A stretch of 64,000 nt of DNA, taken from the NCBI RefSeq assembly GCF_000026105.1, contig NC_008027.1, positions 4,732,501-4,796,500 of the forward strand, written 5' to 3'. This document shows, piece after piece, positions 11,001 through 21,659 of this stretch. The first letter of the stretch is position 1; each line of letters begins with the position of its first letter. This DNA is from Pseudomonas entomophila L48. Lineage in GTDB: Bacteria; Pseudomonadota; Gammaproteobacteria; Pseudomonadales; Pseudomonadaceae. A model generated the notes under the pieces. That model was not told where the DNA came from. It made no database searches and saw only the letters and a program-made list of their open reading frames with translations. A program made the translations under genes and the position numbers.

Positions 11001-11630
11001 GAGTCACTGGCCTGGGGAACACTGGTCGATACGCGACCGAAGTGGCTGAAAACGCTGGTCAAGGACCTCGACTTTGGCTGGGACCTCAAGCTCGATCGGG
11101 AAGCGATCCACAGGCTTAACGAAACCAACAGCAAGACACTGTGGGAACGCCTCTCCCGGCTTCTCAAGCGCCACCCCGAACTGTACCCGGCCTTCGGCCT
11201 GCTTCCCGACGTGCCGAAGTACACCGAGGACGGAGAGATCGCGGAGCCGGCGAGCCCCGGCCGGACCAACTTCTCGGTCTCCAGCGTGCGCCCCGCACGG
11301 CGTGTCGCCCCGGATGGCAGCTTTTTCACCGAGGTGGTGGCGACAATCATGCAGCGCCGCCGCGTGCCGGTGGACCCGAGTGACCCGCAAGGGCCACAAA
11401 TGTGGTTCCGCGGTGGCGTGACGCTGATCATCGACCCAAGCAAGAACCACTGTGAGATCCACTACGCCATCGTCAAGAACTGCGGCAGCGAGAGCCGCCT
11501 CGCCCGGCAGCGGCAGAGCGCCTCGGGCGGCGGCTTCGGTGCGTTGCAGTCCCTCTATTTCGCGAACACCCCGAGCGAGCCGTTCGCGCTTCTGCACACC
11601 CACAACGGGGAGTTCGGCCATGCCCACTGA
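8013..11630 (+). CDS. Subtilisin-zincin dual-protease protein
   Basis: A 1205-residue protein I cannot assign to a named family. Residues 1-100 are an unassigned amino-terminal region. A subtilisin (S8) domain spans about 150-430: Asp163 in HLDTGYD, His210 in GHGHATLSLLAG, oxyanion Asn307 in TAAGNN and Ser388 in GAGTSSATP. A second, thermolysin-like zinc site follows: His775-Glu776-x-x-His779 in AHEMSHALLDG, with Glu802 in FHEAFADI as likely third ligand. About residues 1080-1205 form a predicted beta-rich tail. There is no signal peptide or membrane helix, so it should be cytoplasmic. The ATG at 8013 has GGGAGGGA at 8001-8008; the frame is open upstream but runs through a REPIN. It overlaps the next gene by 11 bases. 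Both active sites look intact. Confidence 0.85.
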   Translation: MAQALLVKIRGSLSDGHRQGLAAAVGAPDMEAILTIPAQPGIAGVAATQGSTWYRAPLPPTTNSWDAAHAMLAHGAGFAATGTTPIEFVEPDIEQAWLTESPAPATALAAAACTFHPQDKSGQKAVVKDDNQWHLDDRFTQLGAARGKVAKDQQQAIRIAHLDTGYDPNHASLPLNLDKQNQRNFRDRDHPNDATDRTPDGWTAVRNQGHGHATLSLLAGNEINNPAIAQGFSGFVGGAPHATVIPIRIADWVVRFSTSSMVQGFQYAVQQKVHILSMSMGGLSSRALADAVNLAYEHGVFMVTAAGNNYAWAPTPGSIVFPARFKRVLAACGVMANGRAYTGLSPGTMQGNYGPASKMQTAMGAFTPNVPWAEFGCGNLVSMDGAGTSSATPQLAAAAALWMASHQTELATYPEPWMRVEATRAALFGSALRTTGAMDAEETLEKIGRGVLQANAALGIAPPAKDVLVKTSPAEPSWSWLNLITGAGGVSLAPGQASAVEQMLALELTQMAQRHRAVDEALPDGDIGTDMPAALLNRYLEAALDSGSPSAPLKAFLERHLGRPQGVPATGPVTVAEGPRIARKTKQLPTPPRRLRVYALDPSIAKQLDSVEINETVINVPWEKLEPGPVGEYLEIVDIDPASDRLYDPVDLNEPKLLAQDGWPPSEGNPAFHQQMVYAVAMKTIRNFEEALGRRVLWASRKVAGTGGQGQPHYEYHSVRRLRIYPHALRTENAYYSPDKVALLFGYFQSTSTATAATPGGSMVFACLSSDIIAHEMSHALLDGLHRSFQDASNPDVPAFHEAFADIVALFQHFSIPELVRFQVRQARGRLDAAKLLGSLAQQFGEGTHRGGPLRDYLAKGDKPSYPDELEVHARGSILVSAVYEAFLSIVDRRTADLVRIATNGSGLLPRGALLPDLVERLTEETCKTARHVLRICIRALDYCPAVDITFGEYLRALITADIDLVAVDRFHYRVAFMDAFRKRNLLPADVRTVSEESLAWGTLVDTRPKWLKTLVKDLDFGWDLKLDREAIHRLNETNSKTLWERLSRLLKRHPELYPAFGLLPDVPKYTEDGEIAEPASPGRTNFSVSSVRPARRVAPDGSFFTEVVATIMQRRRVPVDPSDPQGPQMWFRGGVTLIIDPSKNHCEIHYAIVKNCGSESRLARQRQSASGGGFGALQSLYFANTPSEPFALLHTHNGEFGHAH

Positions 11631-13119
11631 CCAGCCAGGCTTCACCATCCGCCACTACTGCCAGGGCATTGGCGACTGCCACCTGCTGCGCTTCGACACA
11701 GCGGGTGGCGGCGACTTCTGGATGCTCATCGACTGCGGGATCCACACCGCCATCAAGGGCGGCTCGCAGATCATCGACGACATCGTCGAAGACCTCTATC
11801 AGCGGACCAAAGGCAAGATCGACGTGTTGGTGCTGACCCACGAGCACACCGACCACATCAGTGCCTTCCGCGAATCCTCGAACCGTTTTTCGCGCTTCAG
11901 CATCGGCGAGGTGTGGATGGCTTGGACCGAATCCCCCAGCGATCCCCAGGCCCAGCAGCTGGACAGGTTCAAGCAGCAGGCCCTGAGTGCCCTGTCCGGC
12001 GCCAGCCGTCAGTTGCATGGCGCGAACGCGGCAGGCACCGCAGCGTTTCGCGACGGCCTCGACCAGCTCCTGGCCTTCAGCTTCGGCGCCCAGGGCGAGA
12101 CGGTGCGCGCCATGCGCGATGCCGCCGCCAAGCTGGGCAAGGCGGGCGTCAGGTACCTCGAGCCCACGCTCGCCCCCCTCGACATGCCCGGCGTACCCGC
12201 AGTCCGGGTGTATGTCCTGGCCCCCTCGCGAAACGCCGATTACCTCGACATCATCGACCGTGTCGGTGAGCGCTACCCGATGGCCAACAGCCTGCAAGGC
12301 CTGCGCACCGCCGAATCGCTCACGAATGCGTTCCGCGCGGCGGCATCGGGCAGCGGCTTCACTGACCCGACAGCACCCTTCGACGCCAGCCAGGGCACCC
12401 CGCTGAGCGAACTGACGCGCCCAGGCAAGACGTTCGCGGCAGACCCCATCGGCCGTTTCGCCTACGCGCACTACTACGGCCCAAGCGACCACTCCGACCT
12501 GCTGGACACGGGCAAATCCGCAAAGACAGTCGACGCGAGCGCGACCGACCAGGCCTGGCGTCGGATCGACTTCGACTGGCTTGGTGGCGCGGGCACGCTG
12601 GCGATGCAACTCGACAACAAGATCAACAACACCAGCCTGGTCCTCGCCTTCGAAATAGTGGCGACCGGGCGTGTCGTCCTGTTCGCCGCCGACGCGCAGA
12701 TCGGCAACTGGCTGAGCTGGCAGGATGCAACCTGGAAGATGCCCGACGGCACCACCGTGACCGGCCCAGATCTGTTGAAGCGGACGGTCTACTACAAGGT
12801 GGGTCACCATGGCAGCGAGAACGCGACGGCCAAGGCCAAGGGGCTCGAGTTGATGATCAGTGAGGACTTGACGGCCTTCATCCCTACCAACGCGGAGGAT
12901 GCCGGGAAAGTGCGTTGGGGCCGGATGCCATTCCCTTCGCTGCTGGCGGCCCTCGATACCCAGTGCCACCAACGCGTCGTACGCGCCGACGATGCGCAAC
13001 TGTTGAAAGGAACAGCTTCCTTCCAGGCACCGTCCGGCTCGATCAAGGCACTTCGGGTGGGCAGTGTCGGCAAGGGAAACGACCAGCGTCGCACGTGGAT
13101 CGAGTTCGACGTGGCCTAG
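11620..13119 (+). CDS. Metallo-beta-lactamase-fold hydrolase
   Basis: A 499-residue protein with the metal-binding signature His74-x-His76-x-Asp78-His79 in LTHEHTDHISAF. A probable bridging Asp358 lies in LFAADAQIG and His396 in VGHHGSEN. This late VGHHGS pattern is typical of the ComEC/Rec2-like branch of the fold, often nucleases or phosphodiesterases. No signal peptide or membrane segment is seen. Its ATG lies inside the end of the protease gene (overlap 11620-11630), so the two are almost certainly co-translated. The likely role is effector, or substrate of the protease; the actual substrate is unknown. Confidence 0.85.
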   Translation: MPTDQPGFTIRHYCQGIGDCHLLRFDTAGGGDFWMLIDCGIHTAIKGGSQIIDDIVEDLYQRTKGKIDVLVLTHEHTDHISAFRESSNRFSRFSIGEVWMAWTESPSDPQAQQLDRFKQQALSALSGASRQLHGANAAGTAAFRDGLDQLLAFSFGAQGETVRAMRDAAAKLGKAGVRYLEPTLAPLDMPGVPAVRVYVLAPSRNADYLDIIDRVGERYPMANSLQGLRTAESLTNAFRAAASGSGFTDPTAPFDASQGTPLSELTRPGKTFAADPIGRFAYAHYYGPSDHSDLLDTGKSAKTVDASATDQAWRRIDFDWLGGAGTLAMQLDNKINNTSLVLAFEIVATGRVVLFAADAQIGNWLSWQDATWKMPDGTTVTGPDLLKRTVYYKVGHHGSENATAKAKGLELMISEDLTAFIPTNAEDAGKVRWGRMPFPSLLAALDTQCHQRVVRADDAQLLKGTASFQAPSGSIKALRVGSVGKGNDQRRTWIEFDVA

Positions 13120-13140
13120 CCCGTATCGAATTCAATCCAC

Positions 13141-13158
13141 CGTAATCAAATCATTCCA
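13141..13158 (+). promoter_or_regulatory. Weak GcsR-like site upstream of gcvH
   Basis: CGTAATC-AAAT-CATTCCA matches 9 of 14 fixed positions of the GcsR motif I recall (TGTAACG-N4-CGTTCCG). It lies about 160 bases upstream of the -24 element. Confidence 0.35.
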
Positions 13159-13221
13159 CATGAATTCGGAAGCGTCTGCGCAAGGGTTTGATCCTCCAGC
13201 GCTTTCGAATCGCTAGCCATG

Positions 13222-13239
13222 TGTATCGATTTCGTTCCA
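13222..13239 (+). promoter_or_regulatory. GcsR-like enhancer site upstream of gcvH
   Basis: TGTATCG-ATTT-CGTTCCA matches the recalled 18-base GcsR motif TGTAACG-N4-CGTTCCG at 12 of 14 fixed positions. It lies about 65 bases upstream of the sigma-54 -24 element, a normal enhancer distance. Confidence 0.6.
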
Positions 13240-13302
13240 TGCAGACGGATCGTATTTCCAATAAACAAATTAAATATTTGATTTATAAGGATATTTATAG
13301 TC

Positions 13303-13318
13303 TGGCCGCATTATTGCT
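13303..13318 (+). promoter_or_regulatory. Sigma-54 promoter of the glycine cleavage operon
   Basis: TGGCCGCATTATTGCT has GG at 13304-13305 and GC at 13316-13317, the exact ten-base spacing of -24/-12 promoters, and carries the usual TGGC and TTGC cores. Transcription would start near 13329, about 57 bases before gcvH. It agrees with the GAFTGA-bearing activator GcsR encoded upstream. Confidence 0.75.
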
Positions 13319-13385
13319 AAGGGAATCCCAACCTTAAGAGCGTGGCCCAACCACGCCCAACGCCCCTGCTTCCCGAGGAATTCCC

Positions 13386-13769
13386 ATGAGCGAGTTGCGT
13401 TTCACCGAAGATCACGAATGGCTGCGCGTCGAAGCTGACGGCAGCGTCACCGTAGGCATCACCGCCTACGCCCAGAACGCCCTCGGCGACGTGGTCTATG
13501 TGCAACTGCCGGAACTGCAGCAGTACGACAAGGGCGCCGAAGCCTCCACCGTGGAATCGGTAAAAGCCGCCAGCGGCGTGTACATGCCGCTGACCGGTGA
13601 AGTGGTCGCCGTCAACGATGGCCTGAACGACAGCCCCGAGCTAGTCAACGAAGACCCGCTGGGCGAAGGCTGGTTCTTCCGTTTCATCCCCGCCGACATG
13701 AGCGAAGTAAGCGCCCTGCTCGACCAGGACGCCTACGACCGCCTGCTCAAAGCCAACGACGACGCCTGA
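13386..13769 (+). CDS. gcvH: Glycine cleavage system H protein
   Basis: Lipoyl carrier protein that shuttles the methylamine group between the P, T and L proteins of glycine cleavage. The 127-residue length is standard. The lipoylated lysine is Lys60 in the ESVKAASG motif, and FTEDHEWLR near the amino terminus is a family hallmark. CGAGGAA lies before the ATG. It is the first gene of gcvH-gcvP-sdaA-gcvT, 11 bases before gcvP. A dihydrolipoamide dehydrogenase is not in the window. Confidence 0.97.
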   Translation: MSELRFTEDHEWLRVEADGSVTVGITAYAQNALGDVVYVQLPELQQYDKGAEASTVESVKAASGVYMPLTGEVVAVNDGLNDSPELVNEDPLGEGWFFRFIPADMSEVSALLDQDAYDRLLKANDDA

Positions 13770-13780
13770 GGTACCGCACC

Positions 13781-16636
<2,856 letters not shown>

Positions 16637-16653
16637 GGCGGTCTTGGGAAAGC

Positions 16654-16771
16654 TGGGGCCGCTGTGCGGCCCTTTCCGACCGGTCCGACGCCTCGGCAAG
16701 GCCGCTCCCACAGGGACGACGCCGCTCTTGTGGGAGCGGCCTTGCGTCGCGATGGGCTGCGCAGCAGCCCC
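16654..16771. repeat. REPIN between gcvP and sdaA
   Basis: GGCAAGGCCGCTCCCACAGG and its inverted copy TGTGGGAGCGGCCTTGCG, flanked by GGGGCCGC/GCGGCCC and GGGCTGC/GCAGCCC hairpins. It is the same subfamily as the element at 6098-6240, and it sits inside the gcv operon. Confidence 0.9.
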
Positions 16772-16791
16772 AAAATCGTCAGGAGTACCAC

Positions 16792-18168
<1,377 letters not shown>

Positions 18169-18194
18169 CCCGAATAAAAAACGAGGAGTCACCG

Positions 18195-19316
18195 ATGTCC
18201 GAAACACTGCACAAGACCCCGCTGCACGCCCTGCACCTGGAACTGGGCGCGCGCATGGTGCCGTTCGCCGGCTACGACATGCCCGTGCAGTACCCGCTGG
18301 GCGTGCTCAAGGAGCACTTGCACACCCGCGAGCAGGCCGGCCTGTTCGATGTCTCGCACATGGGCCAGATCATCCTGCGCGGCAACGATGCCGCCCGCGC
18401 CCTGGAGACGCTGGTACCGGTCGATATCGTCGACCTGCCGGTGGGCATGCAGCGCTATGCCATGTTCACCAACCCGCAGGGCGGCATCCTCGACGACCTG
18501 ATGGTCGCCAACCTGGGTGACGACACCCTGTTCCTGGTGGTCAACGCCGCCTGCAAAGAGCAGGACCTGGCGCACCTGCGCAAGCATATCGGTGATCGCT
18601 GCGAGATCCAGCCGCTGTTCGAAGCGCGCGCCCTGCTCGCCCTGCAAGGCCCGGCGGCAGTCAAGGTGCTGGAACGCCTGGCCCCGGAAGTGGCCGGCAT
18701 GACCTTCATGCAGTTCCGCCCGATCACCCTGCTGGGCAACGACTGCTTCGTCAGCCGCTCAGGCTACACCGGCGAGGACGGCTACGAGATCTCGGTGCCG
18801 GCCGCCGCCGCCGAAGCCCTGGCCCGCCGCCTGCTGGCCGAGCCTGAAGTCCAGCCGATCGGCCTGGGCGCCCGCGACTCGCTGCGCCTGGAGGCCGGCT
18901 TGTGCCTGTACGGCCACGACATGGACACCACCACCACCCCGATCGAAGCCAGCCTGTTGTGGGCCATCTCCAAGGTTCGCCGCGCCGATGGCACGCGCGC
19001 TGGCGGCTTCCCTGGCGCCGACACCGTGTTCGCCCAGCAACAGGCTGGCGTGGCACGCAAGCGGGTCGGCCTGCTGCCCCAGGAACGCACGCCTGTGCGT
19101 GAGGGCGCGCAGATCGTCGACCAAGCGGGCAAGGTGGTCGGCGAAGTGTGCAGCGGCGGCTTCGGCCCGACGCTCGGCGCCCCGGTGGCCATGGCTTATG
19201 TCGATAGCGAACATGCCGCACTGGATACCGAGCTGTTTGCCTTGGTCCGTGGCAAGCAAGTAGCCCTGAAAGTCAGCAAAATGCCTTTCGTGGCACAGCG
19301 TTACTACCGTGGCTGA
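18195..19316 (+). CDS. gcvT: Aminomethyltransferase, glycine cleavage T protein
   Basis: Tetrahydrofolate-dependent enzyme that releases ammonia from aminomethyl-GcvH and forms 5,10-methylene-THF. The 373-residue protein has FDVSHMGQ near residue 55 and [13 protein letters not shown] near 190, both characteristic. The ATG at 18195 follows CGAGGAG and lies 26 bases after sdaA. It is the last gene of the operon; a perfect 10-base inverted repeat follows. Confidence 0.96.
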   Translation: MSETLHKTPLHALHLELGARMVPFAGYDMPVQYPLGVLKEHLHTREQAGLFDVSHMGQIILRGNDAARALETLVPVDIVDLPVGMQRYAMFTNPQGGILDDLMVANLGDDTLFLVVNAACKEQDLAHLRKHIGDRCEIQPLFEARALLALQGPAAVKVLERLAPEVAGMTFMQFRPITLLGNDCFVSRSGYTGEDGYEISVPAAAAEALARRLLAEPEVQPIGLGARDSLRLEAGLCLYGHDMDTTTTPIEASLLWAISKVRRADGTRAGGFPGADTVFAQQQAGVARKRVGLLPQERTPVREGAQIVDQAGKVVGEVCSGGFGPTLGAPVAMAYVDSEHAALDTELFALVRGKQVALKVSKMPFVAQRYYRG

Positions 19317-19663
19317 ATGAGTGTTTTGGACAGGTCCGACATATTCGTTTTCGAACCTGTCCAATAACTTCTGAACATAGCGCCAGGCCAGGCGCCACGC
19401 CGTTTCCGACAAATCGTTCGGTTATCGGGAAAAGCCTGATTTTCACCCGCCGGAAGGGCTTGTTTTTCGCTCAGGAGTTGGCGTAGAGTCACTGCACTGT
19501 GTTTGCATGGGTCGCAACAGTTCGTGACCTGGGCCAGTAGCCGCAATCCGCTACAACCCGTTCGACGTCTCTTACTTTCCTGCAACCCAGCCCAGTAATC
19601 TTTCACTTACAAAAGCGTGAAAGAAACTGTCATCAAAATTCAAGTTTCATAGGAAATAAGACA
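19317..19663. other. Intergenic region and long cold-shock leader
   Basis: No gene is seen in these 347 bases. The first part contains a perfect inverted repeat after gcvT (listed separately). The second part is probably promoter and untranslated leader of the cold-shock gene. A weak -35/-10 pair (TTGTTT, 18 bases, TAGAGT) around 19460-19490 would give a leader of about 165 bases, as is usual for cspA-type genes. Confidence 0.5.
19326..19364. repeat. Perfect inverted repeat downstream of gcvT
   Basis: TTGGACAGGT at 19326-19335 is inverted exactly as ACCTGTCCAA at 19355-19364, with a 19-base loop. It lacks a T run, so it may be a processing hairpin, a weak terminator or an operator. Confidence 0.6.
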
Positions 19664-19873
19664 ATGGCTGAGCGTCAGAACGGTACCGTCAAGTGGTTCA
19701 ATGACGAGAAAGGTTACGGCTTCATCACCCCAGAGAGCGGTCCGGATCTGTTCGTCCACTTCCGCGCTATCCAAGGCAACGGCTTCAAGAGCCTGAAAGA
19801 AGGCCAGAAAGTGACCTTCGTTGCTGTGCAAGGCCAAAAGGGCATGCAAGCCGACGAAGTCATTCCTCAGTGA
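19664..19873 (+). CDS. Cold-shock family RNA chaperone
   Basis: Single cold-shock domain protein of 69 residues that binds single-stranded RNA and DNA and loosens RNA structure. The RNP1 motif KGYGFITP and the RNP2 motif LFVHFRAI are both present; the HFRAI variant (rather than HFSAI) is used by several Pseudomonas CspA-type proteins. TAGGAAATA precedes the ATG. It is monocistronic, with a long leader and a strong terminator right after it. Confidence 0.95.
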   Translation: MAERQNGTVKWFNDEKGYGFITPESGPDLFVHFRAIQGNGFKSLKEGQKVTFVAVQGQKGMQADEVIPQ

Positions 19874-19885
19874 TCTGACTTCCAC

Positions 19886-19921
19886 AAAAAAGCCCCTGTG
19901 TTGACCCACAGGGGCTTTTTT
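19886..19921 (+). terminator. Rho-independent terminator of the cold-shock gene
   Basis: AAAAAAGCCCCTGTG pairs with CACAGGGGCTTTTTT around the loop TTGACC. Strong stem and T run on both strands. Confidence 0.9.
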
Positions 19922-19970
19922 GTGCGCGCAATTCCCTAGAATGGGCCTTTGCCATCTGGAGCCGTCCTGC

Positions 19971-20459
19971 ATGTCCAAGCCTCTGCTCAACCCTCAGGGT
20001 GACTTCCCACCGGTCGGCCTGGGCCGGCGCCTGGCCGCCATGTTCTATGACTTCCTGCTGTGCACCGCCCTGCTGATCGTCACCGCCGGGGCTTACAAGA
20101 TGATCCAGATGGCGATCATCGGCGAAGCGCGCATGCGCGAGCTCACCGAAGCGGGCGCGCTGGATGGCGACCCATTGCTGTCGACGATCCTGCTGTTCGC
20201 CCTGTTCGGCTTCTTCGCCAAGTTCTGGACCCACGGCGGCCAGACCCTGGGCATGCAGGTGTGGGGCGTGCGCGTGCAAAATGCCGACGGCAGCGCCATC
20301 AGCCTGTGGCAGGCGCTGCTGCGCTTCGTGGTGTCGATCGCCTCGTGGCTGTGCCTGGGGCTGGGGTTCTTCTGGTCGATGATCGACAAGCGCCAGCGCA
20401 GCTGGCATGACATCTATTCCGAGACACAGTTGGTACGCCTGCCCAAGCGCAAGAAATAG
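19971..20459 (+). CDS. RDD-family inner-membrane protein
   Basis: A 162-residue membrane protein with about three hydrophobic segments. The RDD signature is visible as LGRRLAAMFYDFLL near residue 15, and further conserved features are TLGMQVWGVRV and KRQRSWHDI near the carboxy end. The start is the ATG at 19971 (MSKPLLNPQG); in-frame codons upstream run into the preceding terminator. The function of most RDD proteins is unclear, with roles in ion exchange or protein assembly proposed. It faces lptG tail to tail across a REPIN and terminator. Confidence 0.85.
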   Translation: MSKPLLNPQGDFPPVGLGRRLAAMFYDFLLCTALLIVTAGAYKMIQMAIIGEARMRELTEAGALDGDPLLSTILLFALFGFFAKFWTHGGQTLGMQVWGVRVQNADGSAISLWQALLRFVVSIASWLCLGLGFFWSMIDKRQRSWHDIYSETQLVRLPKRKK

Positions 20460-20475
20460 TGGCCACAGCCCCCCT

Positions 20476-20536
20476 GTAGGAGCCAGCTTGCTGGCGAACC
20501 CCTGCTGGCCCGGTTAGCCAGCAAGCTGGCTCCTAC
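20476..20536. repeat. REPIN between RDD gene and lptG
   Basis: GTAGGAGCCAGCTTGCTGGC and its inverted copy around a short spacer, located between convergent genes. Confidence 0.9.
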
Positions 20537-20556
20537 AAAAAGCAACCATCGCGCAC

Positions 20557-20580
20557 AAAAAAGCCGACCCTGAGGTCGGC
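20557..20580 (-). terminator. Terminator of the lptFG operon
   Basis: On the minus strand GCCGACC pairs with GGTCGGC around a short loop and is followed by six T residues. Confidence 0.85.
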
Positions 20581-20597
20581 TTCTTCGTTTGGCGGGA

Positions 20598-21659
20598 TCA
20601 CCCCGCCCGGCGCATCAACCACAAACCGGCCAACGCACAGATACCTGCCGGTATCACCACAGCCAGCAACGGCGGGAAGCCGAACACCTGGCTCGAAGGC
20701 CCCAGCAGATCACCCGCGATGCGGAACACGAAGCCCACCAGCACGCCGGTGAACACTCGCTGGCCCAGGGTTACCGAACGCAGCGGCCCGAAGATGAAGG
20801 AAATCGCCATCAGCACCAGCGCCGCGGTCACCGCAGGCTGCAGGACCTTGGTCCAGAACGCCAGCCAGTAGCGGGAATTGTTCAGGCCCTGGTCGGACAG
20901 GTAGTGGATGTAGTCCCACAACCCGGTGATGGACAGCGACTCCGGTGCCAGCACCACGGTGTTGAGCAGTTCCGGGGTCACCGAAACGTCCCACACCTCT
21001 TCAGGCGCCTTGACCACTTCGGTGTGGTCGCCACGGAAGTAGGTGGTGGCCACATCATTCAACACCCACTTGCCTTCATGGTACTGCGCCTTGCGGGCGA
21101 AGCTCGAAGTCTGGATCTTGCGCTGCTCGTCGAAGCGATAGCGGGTCACACCCAGCAGCAGGCCGTTGGGCTGCACCGAGTTGATGTGTACGAACTCTTC
21201 GCCCTGGCGATGCCACATGCCGCGCTTGGAGCTCTGCGCCTCGCCACCACCCTGGGCCAGCGAACGATCGGCCTGGGCCTTGTTCTCGGTCACCGGGGCG
21301 ACGTACTCACCGATCAGCAAACCAACCAGCATCAGCACCAGCATGGGTTTCATCACCGCCCAGACAATGCGGCCGATGGACACGCCGGCGGCGCGCATGA
21401 TGGTCAACTCGCTGCTGCTGGCCAGGCTGCCCAGGCCGATCAGGCAGCCGATCAGCGCGGCCATCGGCAGCATGTCGTAGAGCCGGCGTGGTGCGGTCAG
21501 CAGCACGAAACTGCCGGCGTCCATCACCGTGTAGGTGTCGCTCAGGTCGCTCATCTCGTCGATGAAGGCGAACAACGAAGCCAGGCCGAGAATGATGCCC
21601 AGCACGGCGAGAATGGCCAGCAGCACGCTCTGGCCGATGTAGCGGTCCAGTTTAACCAC
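20598..21659 (-). CDS. lptG: LPS export permease subunit LptG
   Basis: Inner-membrane subunit of the LptB2FG ABC transporter, which extracts lipopolysaccharide from the inner membrane and drives it to the outer membrane. The chosen start is the GTG at 21659, giving MVKLDRYIGQSVLLAIL and 353 residues, normal for LptG. It overlaps the end of lptF by 8 bases. Helices lie at about 12-35, 60-82 and 100-120 and in a carboxy-terminal group of three (about 270-350), with a periplasmic jellyroll domain between. It is the second gene of the operon and ends at a terminator. Confidence 0.95.
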   Translation of the reverse strand: MVKLDRYIGQSVLLAILAVLGIILGLASLFAFIDEMSDLSDTYTVMDAGSFVLLTAPRRLYDMLPMAALIGCLIGLGSLASSSELTIMRAAGVSIGRIVWAVMKPMLVLMLVGLLIGEYVAPVTENKAQADRSLAQGGGEAQSSKRGMWHRQGEEFVHINSVQPNGLLLGVTRYRFDEQRKIQTSSFARKAQYHEGKWVLNDVATTYFRGDHTEVVKAPEEVWDVSVTPELLNTVVLAPESLSITGLWDYIHYLSDQGLNNSRYWLAFWTKVLQPAVTAALVLMAISFIFGPLRSVTLGQRVFTGVLVGFVFRIAGDLLGPSSQVFGFPPLLAVVIPAGICALAGLWLMRRAG

